Source of the DNA: Dechloromonas sp.
Lineage (GTDB): Bacteria > Pseudomonadota > Gammaproteobacteria > Burkholderiales > Rhodocyclaceae
Length of the DNA stretch: 9,025 bases
Direction: 5' to 3'
NCBI GenBank assembly: GCA_017302355.1
Contig: JAFLDQ010000148.1
Location: 1-9,025 of the forward strand
A program made the position numbers and the translations under genes. The notes beneath the pieces are model-generated. The model had not been told where the DNA came from. It was given only the letters and a program-made list of their open reading frames with translations, and searched no databases. How positions within the stretch are numbered: the first letter of the stretch is position 1; every line of letters starts with the position of its first letter. This document shows positions 1-7,437 of this stretch, piece after piece.

Positions 1-332
1 TCGGCGGCCAGCAGGGTGTTGCGCAGTGCGGCGGCGAGATTCCCCGGGGGGTCGGGGTCGACAAAGTAGCGCGGACCGCGGGTGTGGATGATCAGCCGGT
101 TCGGCAGGGCGAATCCCGGGGTGACGACGGCGGCCCCCAGGGCGAGCGGCGCCAACCGGATGCTGCATGGCTCCAGCGCCGGACCGGCGGCCGCATGGAT
201 GGCGCCGCACACCCCGGAGCCCGCGCGCAGATGCTGATTGGCGGAATTGACGATGGCATCGCAATCCGCCTGCCGGACAATGTCGCCCTGGACGACCGTG
301 ATGAGGAGGCCGGAACCGGTCAAGGCGGTCAT
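1..332 (-). CDS. Macro-domain protein, ADP-ribose binding (3' end outside the window)
   Basis: Reverse-strand translation from the ATG at 332-330 gives 110 residues before the window edge. They match the first two thirds of a macro domain: QGDI (15-18), DAIVNSAN (25-32), GSGVCGAIHAAAG (38-50), then LP and the strand IIHTRGPRY (81-89). The family binds ADP-ribose, and many members remove ADP-ribose from proteins or nucleic acids or deacetylate O-acetyl-ADP-ribose. N32 matches catalytic Asn25 of E. coli YmdB, but the loop reads GVCGAI instead of the usual GVDGAI, so Cys42 replaces the Asp corresponding to YmdB D35. An in-frame TGA lies seven codons upstream, which supports this ATG. The purine-rich GGGCAGG directly abuts the ATG, so a TTG at codon 4 is a possible alternative start. 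The gene lies 103 bases downstream of proQ on the same strand. Family is confident; substrate is unknown. Confidence 0.85.
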   Translation of the reverse strand, partial: MTALTGSGLLITVVQGDIVRQADCDAIVNSANQHLRAGSGVCGAIHAAAGPALEPCSIRLAPLALGAAVVTPGFALPNRLIIHTRGPRYFVDPDPPGNLAAALRNTLLAA

Positions 333-341
333 CCTGCCCGA

Positions 342-397
342 TTGCCGGGATCAGTCGGCAAGTCGCACATTTCCTGCAGCGGACAGCTTGATCCCGG
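342..397 (-). promoter_or_regulatory. Two overlapping inverted repeats in the proQ-macro spacer
   Basis: Two perfect inverted repeats lie just upstream of the macro gene. One pairs 342-347 with 356-361 (TTGCCG/CGGCAA, 8-base loop). The other pairs 345-352 with 390-397 (CCGGGATC/GATCCCGG, 37-base loop). They share bases 345-347, so the two RNA stems cannot both be complete at once. The short stem ends about ten bases before the macro start codon. No U-run follows either stem, so a standard intrinsic terminator is unlikely. A role in control of translation or as a ProQ binding site is inference; chance in GC-rich DNA remains possible. Confidence 0.3.
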
Positions 398-435
398 TTC
401 GGCGATTTCTCTTCTGGACGGGCAACGGCGCTCGC

Positions 436-879
436 TCAATTCGCCTTGCGGCCGAATTTCTCGGTGAGCTGGCTGAGCTTTTCCAAGCGGCGCCGCTCGG
501 CTTTGGCGGCCTCCTGCACAACCCTGGCGGCTTCCTGTTCCGCCTTGTGCTGCTCCGCCTGCTTCCTGAAGCGTTCGCGCAGCAGTTCCGCGGAATGGGT
601 GCGCGCCTCGTCGGTGACTTCGCCGGCTGGCGATCCGTCAAGGTTGAGACGCGCACTCGCGATCTGCATTTCCTTGAGGTAGCGCGTCGACATCGTGTGA
701 CTGCGCAGCGCCAGACGGAGCGCCTTGCGGTTCACGTCCGGATCCTGCGCGATCAGCTGCTTGTCGATGCCGATCGCCAGCGGGCTGAAATCGCGGAACA
801 CGGCGAAGCGGCCCTGCAGATCCTTGAGCAGGGCCCGCGCGTCGACAGGCGAATCGGGTTTCTGGTCGGCTTCAGTCAT
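436..879 (-). CDS. proQ: ProQ/FinO-family RNA chaperone
   Basis: The 147-residue product is a short ProQ. The FinO/ProQ RNA-binding domain spans about residues 14-100 and includes RFAVFRDFSPLAIGIDKQLI (24-43), NRKALRLALRSHTMSTRYLK (50-69) and a segment with LNLDGSPAGEVTDEAR. A charged Arg/Lys/Glu/Ala-rich helix fills residues 97-147. It lacks the C-terminal Tudor-like domain of E. coli ProQ, as is common in betaproteobacterial forms. The family binds structured small RNAs and mRNA 3' ends in the cytoplasm and promotes pairing or protects RNA ends. The start ATG has AAGGA about 12 bases upstream, which is rather far. It sits 63 bases after the hydrolase gene and probably belongs to the rng transcription unit, although a promoter in that gap cannot be excluded. 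Confidence 0.93.
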   Translation of the reverse strand: MTEADQKPDSPVDARALLKDLQGRFAVFRDFSPLAIGIDKQLIAQDPDVNRKALRLALRSHTMSTRYLKEMQIASARLNLDGSPAGEVTDEARTHSAELLRERFRKQAEQHKAEQEAARVVQEAAKAERRRLEKLSQLTEKFGRKAN

Positions 880-942
880 TGGGGAGAAAATTCCTTACGG
901 GCAGCGAAGCGTAGCACGAAGCGAGGCTTCACCGAAACCCGC

Positions 943-1821
943 TCAGGCCTTGTCGATCTTCCTGAACCACGCCTGCATCCGCTTCCAGCCATCCTCGGCC
1001 TCTTCCTTGCGGAAGCTCGGCCGGTAATCGGCGTGGAAGGCATGTGGCGCATTGTCATAGACGTGAATCTGCGAGAGCCGGGCCGCCTTGCTGCCCTCCT
1101 TCAGCGCCTTCTCCATCTTCTCGATGGTCTCCCGCGGGATGCCGGTATCGAGGCCCCCGTAGAGACCGAGCACCGGCGCCTTGAGGTCGGCGGCGACGTT
1201 GATCGGATGGCGCGGCGTAACTTCGTTGACGTCGCCGACCAGTCGCCCGTACCAGGCGGCGCCGGCCTTGACCTGCGGATTGTGGGCGCAATAGAGCCAG
1301 GTGATGCGGCCACCCCAGCAGAAGCCGGTGATCGCCAACCGGTCGGTGTCGCCGCTCACCTTCGCCGCCCACGCGACGCAGGCGTCGAGATCGCTCATTA
1401 CCTGCGCATCCGGCGTCTTGCCGGTGATCTTGGTCAGGATATCCTGCACGCTCGAAAGCTGGCGCGGGTCACCCTGACGGGCAAAGAGCTCGGGTGCGAT
1501 GGCGCAGTAGCCGAGCTTGGCCAGCCGCCGGCAGACATCCTGGATGTGCTCATGGACCCCGAAAATCTCGGAAACCACGAGGACCACCGGCGGCCTCACC
1601 GCGCCCTTGGGCAACGCGCGATAGGCGACCATCTCGCCATCCTTGACCGGTACCCTGACTTCGCCCGCGAACAGGCCGGCGTCGTCGGTCCGGATCGCCG
1701 TCTGCGCCATCACCGGCTGCATGGACAGCGCGAAACCGGCGCCGAGGCTGGTGACGAGGAAGCCGCGGCGGGTGAACGCCTGTGCCGGCACGAGGCTCTC
1801 GAATTCCGGATCGGGGGTCAT
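943..1821 (-). CDS. Dienelactone hydrolase-family protein with Tat signal
   Basis: This 292-residue alpha/beta hydrolase belongs to the dienelactone hydrolase (carboxymethylenebutenolidase-like) family. The nucleophile is Cys168 in GFCWGG. The other triad members are Asp225 in GGLDTGIP and His260 in [12 protein letters not shown]. Glu85 in VSEIFG matches the Glu that holds the Cys in the resting enzyme. The N-terminus has a twin-arginine signal, TRRGFL with R18-R19, then a hydrophobic stretch ending PVMA, with likely cleavage after residue 39. Export to the periplasm is therefore inferred. The ATG at 1821 was chosen over the TTG one codon upstream because GGGAG sits seven bases before the ATG. 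The gene starts 21 bases after rng ends, so co-transcription is likely. The substrate is unknown: no aromatic ring-cleavage genes are nearby, so a general periplasmic ester or lactone hydrolase is as likely as a dienelactone enzyme. Confidence 0.9.
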   Translation of the reverse strand: MTPDPEFESLVPAQAFTRRGFLVTSLGAGFALSMQPVMAQTAIRTDDAGLFAGEVRVPVKDGEMVAYRALPKGAVRPPVVLVVSEIFGVHEHIQDVCRRLAKLGYCAIAPELFARQGDPRQLSSVQDILTKITGKTPDAQVMSDLDACVAWAAKVSGDTDRLAITGFCWGGRITWLYCAHNPQVKAGAAWYGRLVGDVNEVTPRHPINVAADLKAPVLGLYGGLDTGIPRETIEKMEKALKEGSKAARLSQIHVYDNAPHAFHADYRPSFRKEEAEDGWKRMQAWFRKIDKA

Positions 1822-1842
1822 CAATGGTCTCCCTGGTGGCGA

Positions 1843-3294
<1,452 letters not shown>

Positions 3295-3327
3295 GGGGAT
3301 AGAATTCTCGCTTTGCCGCATTCTACT
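3295..3327. promoter_or_regulatory. Compact divergent promoter region of rng and trhP
   Basis: Only 33 bases separate the two divergent start codons, so both promoters must lie in or overlap this gap and the ends of the genes. Two TAGAAT hexamers, five of six matching the sigma-70 -10 consensus, are present: one on the plus strand at 3300-3305 and one on the minus strand at 3325-3320. Each would start transcription about 15-18 bases before its gene. Neither has a convincing -35 at normal spacing, so the assignment is tentative. Very short leaders would fit the lack of a clear ribosome binding site in front of both genes. Confidence 0.35.
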
Positions 3328-4572
3328 ATGGCGCACGTTCCGGAACTCCTCGCTCCCGCCGGCTCGCTGGCGATGATGCGCACCGCCTTCGCCTTCGGCG
3401 CCGACGCGATCTACGCCGGGCAGCCGCGCTACAGCCTGCGCGTTCGCAACAACGAGTTCGGCGACCTCGACAAACTCGCTGCCGCCATCGCCGAGGCCCA
3501 TGCCCAGGGCAAGCGCTTTTTCGTCGTCAGCAACATCTTCCCGCACAATGCAAAAGTAGGCACTTACCTCGCCGACATGGCGCCGGTCATCGCCCTTGGG
3601 CCCGATGCGCTGATCATGTCCGACCCCGGCCTGATCGACATGGTGCGCGCGACCTGGCCGGAGCAGGCCATCCATCTCTCCGTACAGGCGAACACCGTCA
3701 ACTGGGCCGCCGTCCGTTTCTGGCAAAAAATCGGGGTCGACCGCATCATCCTGTCGCGCGAGCTGTCGCTCGACGAAGTCGCCGAAATCCGCCAGCGCTG
3801 TCCGGACATCGAGCTTGAGGTCTTCGTGCACGGCGCGCTGTGCATCGCCTATTCCGGGCGCTGCCTGCTCTCCGGCTACTTCAACCATCGCGATCCGAAC
3901 CAGGGCAGCTGCACCAACTCGTGCCGCTGGGAGTACAAGGTGCATGCCCCCGGCGATCGGGAAATCCTGCTCGAGGAGAAGGAGCGCCCCGGCGAACGGA
4001 TGCCGATCGAGGAAGACGAACACGGCGCCTACATCCTCAACTCGAAGGACCTGCGCGCCATCGAGCACGTCCAGCGGCTGGTCGAGATCGGCGTCGATTC
4101 GCTGAAGATCGAGGGGCGGACGAAGAGCCCCTACTACGTCGCCCGCACCTGCCAGGCCTACCGCCAGGCGATCGACGACGCGGTGGCCGGCAAGCCTCTC
4201 GCCGCCGAACTGCTGCGCGAACTCGAAGGGCTGGCCAACCGCGGCTACACCGACGGCTTCTACCAGCGCCACCACGACGCCGATTACCAGAACTACCTGA
4301 GAGGCCATTCGGAGTCCGGCCGCAGCCTCTACGTCGGCGATGCCGTGCGCTACGACGCGGCGCGCGGGTTGATGGAAATCGAGGTCAAGAACCGCTTTGC
4401 CGTCGGCGACCGTCTCGAAAGCGTGCATCCGGCCGGCAACAATGAGTGGGCGCTCGCTCGCATGGAAGACGCGGCCGGCGAAGCGATCGCGGTTGCTCCC
4501 GGCAACGGCCATCGGGTCTGGCTGGACCTGCCGCCGGAGAAAGCGGGCGCCTTCATCGCCCGCTTCGTCTGA
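3328..4572 (+). CDS. trhP: Peptidase U32-family tRNA hydroxylation protein TrhP (YegQ)
   Basis: The 414-residue protein matches the U32 family from its first residues, MAHVPELLAPAGSLAMMRTA. The U32 signature runs from E164 to S182 (EVFVHGALC, then SGRC and LLS). Four cysteines, C172, C179, C195 and C199 (the last two in GSCTNSCRWEY), are likely iron-sulfur ligands. Later conserved parts are YILNSKDLRAI (235-245) and VDSLKIEGRTKSPYYVA (256-272). In E. coli, TrhP (YegQ, about 450 residues) supports prephenate-dependent formation of 5-hydroxyuridine at tRNA wobble position 34. The peptidase name is historical. The frame is open far upstream, opposite rng, but homology begins at 3328. No clear Shine-Dalgarno is visible. 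The acyltransferase gene follows by 24 bases. The related UbiU/UbiV ubiquinone proteins are shorter; length and C-terminal part favour TrhP here. Confidence 0.9.
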   Translation: MAHVPELLAPAGSLAMMRTAFAFGADAIYAGQPRYSLRVRNNEFGDLDKLAAAIAEAHAQGKRFFVVSNIFPHNAKVGTYLADMAPVIALGPDALIMSDPGLIDMVRATWPEQAIHLSVQANTVNWAAVRFWQKIGVDRIILSRELSLDEVAEIRQRCPDIELEVFVHGALCIAYSGRCLLSGYFNHRDPNQGSCTNSCRWEYKVHAPGDREILLEEKERPGERMPIEEDEHGAYILNSKDLRAIEHVQRLVEIGVDSLKIEGRTKSPYYVARTCQAYRQAIDDAVAGKPLAAELLRELEGLANRGYTDGFYQRHHDADYQNYLRGHSESGRSLYVGDAVRYDAARGLMEIEVKNRFAVGDRLESVHPAGNNEWALARMEDAAGEAIAVAPGNGHRVWLDLPPEKAGAFIARFV

Positions 4573-4596
4573 AACGGCCGCTGTGGAATCCGGACC

Positions 4597-5646
4597 ATGA
4601 ACGCCAACCGCATGCCGCTGATCGACGCCTTCAAGGCGATCGCGTCACAACTGATCGTCCTTCACCATCTGGCAGCCTACGGGCCGCTCGCCGGCGCCGC
4701 ACGGGAGATCATGCCGGGGACCGTCGGCTGGTTCTACGATTACGCGCGCATTGCCGTCCAGGTCTTTCTCGTCGTCGCCGGATTTCTTGCGGCGCGCGGC
4801 ATGTCGCCGCAGGGCGGGGCGCTGGCCGGATCGCCGTGGCCGCTGATCGCCAGACGCTACCTGCGGCTGGCCATTCCCTATTTCGTCGCCATCGCGCTGG
4901 CCGTCGCCGGCGCCGCGCTGGCCCGCCTCTGGATGGACGACGAGGCCATTCCCGACCCGCCGACGCTGGCGCAGCTCGCCGCCCATGCTCTGTTGCTGCA
5001 GAGCGTGCTCGGCTTCGATTCGCTGTCCGCCGGGCTCTGGTATATCGCCATCGACTTCCAGCTTTTCGCGCTGATGACGCTGCTGCTCTGGGCCGGACGC
5101 GCGGGCGGAGCCGCGCCGGCACTGGTGCTCGCGATGGCGGCCGTGGCGTTGTTCCTGTTCAATCGCCACGAGAACCTTGACAACTGGGCGATCTACTTCT
5201 TCGGTTCCTACGGGCTGGGCGCCGCCGCCTGGTGGACCGGCGACCGCCGACGACCGGCGGCTTGGCTGGGGGTCATCGCCGGCGTCGCTCTCGCCGCCCT
5301 GTACATCGACTTCCGCCTGCGCATCGCCGTCGCGCTGGCGGTCGCGCTGGCGCTCGCCTGCAGCCGGCGCAGCGGCCTGCTGGAGCGCTGGCCGGAGTGG
5401 CCGCTCCTCGCTTTCCTCGGACGCATTTCCTATTCGCTGTTCCTCGTGCACTTCCCGGTATGCCTGCTGGCCAACGCACTCTTCATCCGCCTCGGCCTGA
5501 ACGCGCCGGGCGCCGCGCTGGCCTTCCTGGCGCTGGCCTGGGCGGCAAGCGTCGCCGCCGCCACGCTGTTCTACCGCTGGGTCGAGAAGCCGGCGGCCAG
5601 CGGGCGGATCGCCGCCGCGCTCGGCCTTGCTGCAGGCAAGGCCTGA
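4597..5646 (+). CDS. Membrane acyltransferase-3 family protein (OafA/YrhL-like)
   Basis: The 349-residue, strongly hydrophobic protein has roughly ten predicted membrane helices and fits the acyltransferase-3 family. Members move acetyl or other acyl groups onto sugars of O-antigen, exopolysaccharide, peptidoglycan or other envelope molecules. The family K/R-X10-H motif is visible as K13 to H24 (LIDAFKAIASQLIVLHH), with His24 the likely catalytic residue. Other family segments are FLVVAGFLAARG (57-68), RRYLRLAIPYF (86-96), GLWYIAIDFQLF (146-157), GRISYSLFLVHFP (275-287) and YRWVEKPA (326-333). There is no SGNH domain, so this is the stand-alone form. It begins 24 bases after trhP and may be co-transcribed, though the functions look unrelated. 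No glycosyltransferase or polysaccharide gene is nearby, so the acceptor cannot be named. Confidence 0.88.
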   Translation: MNANRMPLIDAFKAIASQLIVLHHLAAYGPLAGAAREIMPGTVGWFYDYARIAVQVFLVVAGFLAARGMSPQGGALAGSPWPLIARRYLRLAIPYFVAIALAVAGAALARLWMDDEAIPDPPTLAQLAAHALLLQSVLGFDSLSAGLWYIAIDFQLFALMTLLLWAGRAGGAAPALVLAMAAVALFLFNRHENLDNWAIYFFGSYGLGAAAWWTGDRRRPAAWLGVIAGVALAALYIDFRLRIAVALAVALALACSRRSGLLERWPEWPLLAFLGRISYSLFLVHFPVCLLANALFIRLGLNAPGAALAFLALAWAASVAAATLFYRWVEKPAASGRIAAALGLAAGKA

Positions 5647-5674
5647 GCGGCAGACTCCGGTTTGCCGGTCAATG

Positions 5675-5693
5675 GCTCTGCGCCCGGCGGAGC
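5675..5693. terminator. Hairpin between convergent genes, possible weak terminator
   Basis: In the 66-base gap between the convergent acyltransferase and GYD genes, GCTCTGC (5675-5681) can pair with GCGGAGC (5687-5693). This gives a seven-pair stem with one G-U pair, on plus-strand RNA, and a five-base loop. No T-run follows on either strand, so this is not a canonical intrinsic terminator. Its place, 28 bases after the acyltransferase stop, suggests transcript-end or 3'-protecting function, but chance pairing in GC-rich sequence is possible. Confidence 0.3.
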
Positions 5694-5712
5694 GCTGGGG
5701 CCGTCCTGCACT

Positions 5713-6006
5713 TCATCCCATCTTGCGCAGGATTCCGTTCATCTCGTCCTTGGAAAAGGCTCGCAAGGTCTGCCCCCGGACATTGCCCGCGGCGCCGATC
5801 GCCAGAGCAAACGCCGTTGCCGACTCTTCGTTCTGCGCTTCGATGACCGCAATCAGATCATATTGCCCGAGGGTCCAGTAGATTCGCGGCATGCTGGAGC
5901 CGTAATTCTTCGCCGCTTCCATCACGGCTTCCGCGCGTTTCGTGGTGTCCCTGACGTTGCGGATTCCCTGATCGGTGAAGTTCATCAGTGCAATGTACGT
6001 TCCCAT
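5713..6006 (-). CDS. GYD-domain protein
   Basis: This 97-residue protein is a full-length single GYD-domain protein. It starts MGTYIALMNFTDQGIRNVRD, continues through an amphipathic helix with KRAEAVMEAAKNYG, and has the family signature in YWTLGQYDLIAVIEA (43-57), here GQYD rather than the archetypal GGYD. The C-terminal half holds NVRGQTLRAFSKDEM. The fold is a ferredoxin-like alpha/beta dimer related to stress-response AB-barrel proteins; no biochemical role is established. The ATG at 6006 was chosen over an in-frame ATG six codons upstream because GAGGAG lies seven bases before it. It follows the VOC gene by 77 bases on the same strand, and the two are probably co-transcribed. Confidence 0.88.
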   Translation of the reverse strand: MGTYIALMNFTDQGIRNVRDTTKRAEAVMEAAKNYGSSMPRIYWTLGQYDLIAVIEAQNEESATAFALAIGAAGNVRGQTLRAFSKDEMNGILRKMG

Positions 6007-6048
6007 GATTGATCTCCTCATGACAAACGGGACCTCAGACATCAGCCA

Positions 6049-6077
6049 GACCGGCGACGGTCCGCGAAACGCCGGCC
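6049..6077 (-). promoter_or_regulatory. Hairpin in the VOC-GYD intergenic transcript
   Basis: On minus-strand RNA, GGCCGGCG (6077-6070) can pair with CGCCGGTC (6056-6049). The result is an eight-pair stem with one G-U pair and a 13-base loop, beginning about six bases after the VOC stop codon. There is no U-run, and the next gene keeps its own strong ribosome binding site 3' of the hairpin. It may stabilise the upstream message or set differential expression of the two genes. The G-U pair fits only minus-strand RNA, which weakly favours function in that transcript. Confidence 0.3.
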
Positions 6078-6083
6078 CTAACG

Positions 6084-6482
6084 TCAGGTTCGCCCGGTTA
6101 CCGCTCCGGCGATCGGCGAGCAGAACCAGATCCTGTTGCCCTCGCTGTCGAGAAAGCTCCCTACGTGGAAACCCTCCGCGGGGTATGGCTGCACCGAATC
6201 GGCGATGGTCACGCCGCGCGCCCTGAGTTCGCGCTCGGTGGCGGGCGCATGATCGGTTGCCAGGGTAATGCGCGGATTGAGGTGATCCGTGGGGAGGGCA
6301 TACCAGCCGTCGTGTGCGGGCTTGAGCATGACGATGACGTTGCCCAGCTGGAAGCCGACCTGGCGCGAGCCCTCGAATGCCCGGGGCAGGCCCAGCGTTT
6401 CGCCGTAGAAGCGTGTGGCGCGGGGCAGGTCCTCGACGGCCAGCGCGATGACCTTGAGTTTCTGAATGCCCAGAGAGCCCAT
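6084..6482 (-). CDS. VOC / glyoxalase-fold family protein
   Basis: The 132-residue product has the two beta-alpha-beta-beta-beta modules of the vicinal oxygen chelate superfamily. Module 1 holds LKVIALAVEDLPRATRFYGE (9-28) with TLGLPRAF; module 2 holds RITLATDHAPATERELRARG (71-90) and the closing strand FLDSEGNRIWFCSP (110-123). Family members include glyoxalase I, extradiol dioxygenases and metal-free resistance proteins. The usual first-strand metal-binding His is not evident: the strand reads VIALAV. A classical glyoxalase I is therefore doubtful, and no substrate can be assigned. The start at 6482 is preferred over an in-frame ATG six codons upstream because AAAGGAGG ends six bases before it. 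It is the first gene of a two-gene unit with the GYD protein. Confidence 0.85.
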   Translation of the reverse strand: MGSLGIQKLKVIALAVEDLPRATRFYGETLGLPRAFEGSRQVGFQLGNVIVMLKPAHDGWYALPTDHLNPRITLATDHAPATERELRARGVTIADSVQPYPAEGFHVGSFLDSEGNRIWFCSPIAGAVTGRT

Positions 6483-6507
6483 GCACGGCCTCCTTTCCAT
6501 TTCAAGA

Positions 6508-6523
6508 AACAGGAGATGCTGTT
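6508..6523. promoter_or_regulatory. Dyad AACAG-N6-CTGTT upstream of the VOC gene
   Basis: AACAG at 6508-6512 and CTGTT at 6519-6523 form a perfect five-base dyad with a six-base spacer, about 26 to 41 bases before the VOC start codon. This size and position suit an operator for a dimeric repressor, but no regulator gene is adjacent and no promoter hexamers are convincing here. It could be chance. Confidence 0.25.
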
Positions 6524-6684
6524 GTGCGAATCGCTTCCATGCCTTTCGACAGCCATTCCGGCCATTCGGTTCTGTCTCTCGCCCGACCGCTCCGCGCCAC
6601 CCGGTGCGCGACGGCGAAGGACGGGAATACGGAAGGCCGGGAATCAGGCTTGCCCTGCCGGTCGCCCCCTTGCGACGATGCCGC

Positions 6685-6690
6685 TACAAT
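6685..6690 (+). promoter_or_regulatory. Possible -10 element of the two-component operon
   Basis: TACAAT matches five of six bases of the sigma-70 -10 consensus and would place the transcript start near 6697, giving a leader of about 78 bases before the response regulator. No good -35 hexamer lies 16-18 bases upstream, and TTGCGA at 6670 is far too close. The call rests on the hexamer and its place only. Confidence 0.35.
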
Positions 6691-6774
6691 GCCCGCATGG
6701 CCATACAGCACGCCGCGATGTCAGCGAGTTTTCCTCGGTACCCCCGACAGCGTGCCAATCCTGCGTAATTCGCG

Positions 6775-7437
6775 ATGCGCATCCTGATCGTTGAAGACGA
6801 CCCGATGATTGGCGCCAGCATCCGCACCGGGCTGCGCCAGGACGGCTACACGGCGGATTGGGCGCGTGACGGCAATTCCGCCGAACTGGCCGTGGCGACC
6901 AACGAATACGATGCGATCCTGCTTGACCTGGGACTCCCCGGCAGGAGCGGGCTGGAACTTCTCGCGCAATGGCGGCGGAAGCGGAACGCGGTGCCGATCC
7001 TGATCATCACCGCCCGGGACTCGGTCGAAGACCGGATCGCCGGTCTCGATGGCGGCGCCGACGACTACCTTGTCAAACCCTTCGACCTCAACGAGCTTGC
7101 CGCGCGCTTGCGGGCGCTGCTGCGCCGGCGTTCGGGACGGGCGACCCCGGTGATCGAGCATGGGCCGCTGCAGCTCGATCCGGCCACCCATGAGGTGCGC
7201 CTGAACGGCAACGAAATCAGGCTCTCGGGCCGCGAGTTCGCACTGCTGCATGCCCTGCTGCAGGTTCCCGGCGTGCCGCTGTCGCGCAGCCAGCTGGAAG
7301 ACCGGCTTTACGGCTGGGAAGAGGAAATCGGCAGCAACGCGGTCGAGGTGCACATTCATGCCCTGCGCCGCAAGATCGGCAGCGAACTGATCCGCAACGT
7401 TCGCGGCGTCGGCTACATGGTTCCGCGACCGGCATGA
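6775..7437 (+). CDS. OmpR-family response regulator, QseB/PmrA type
   Basis: The 220-residue protein has a receiver domain (about 1-115) and a winged-helix DNA-binding domain (about 125-218). Receiver residues are the acidic pair D8-D9 in VEDDP, phospho-acceptor D51 in LLDLGLPG, switch T79 in IITARD and K101 in LVKPFDLNELAARLRALLRR. The output domain shows RLSGREFALLHALL (149-162) and LYGWEEEIGSNAVEVHIHAL (178-197). The latter is typical of the QseB, PmrA/BasR and TctD branch. It is a cytoplasmic transcription factor activated by phosphorylation from the kinase encoded next. Its stop codon overlaps the kinase start (ATGA at 7434-7437), so translation is probably coupled. No strong Shine-Dalgarno is visible. 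A CTTAAG direct repeat after the kinase gene is the best candidate binding site. The exact orthologue cannot be named from sequence alone. Confidence 0.95.
   Translation: MRILIVEDDPMIGASIRTGLRQDGYTADWARDGNSAELAVATNEYDAILLDLGLPGRSGLELLAQWRRKRNAVPILIITARDSVEDRIAGLDGGADDYLVKPFDLNELAARLRALLRRRSGRATPVIEHGPLQLDPATHEVRLNGNEIRLSGREFALLHALLQVPGVPLSRSQLEDRLYGWEEEIGSNAVEVHIHALRRKIGSELIRNVRGVGYMVPRPA

Larger units (their letters stand above)
6483..6774. other. Divergent intergenic spacer, VOC unit and two-component unit
   Basis: This 292-base gap must hold the promoters of two divergent units. Visible in it are the strong Shine-Dalgarno of the VOC gene (6485-6494 region, minus strand), a small dyad at 6508-6523, and a TACAAT hexamer at 6685-6690 before the response regulator. 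A 23-codon plus-strand reading frame (6697-6768) has no ribosome binding site and is not called as a gene. No CTTAAG-type regulator box is present here, unlike upstream of 8882. No RNA gene was seen. Confidence 0.6.

Noticed and set aside
3295..4512. Extension of the rng frame by about 400 codons upstream, opposite trhP
   Set aside because: RNase G homology begins at the ATG at 3294 and the extension lies antisense to conserved trhP. The absence of stops follows from the high GC content.
4645..5451. Minus-strand frame of 268 codons opposite the acyltransferase
   Set aside because: Highly charged, Gln/Arg-rich translation with no family features; the plus strand has a typical membrane acyltransferase with its motifs.
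6552..6569. Tandem GCCATTCCG/GCCATTCGG repeat in the spacer before the regulator
   Set aside because: Only two imperfect nine-base copies, not placed at a recognisable promoter, and not distinguishable from chance.
6697..6768. Possible 23-codon leader peptide before the response regulator
   Set aside because: No ribosome binding site, the start coincides with the predicted transcript start, and composition gives no attenuation-like codon run.
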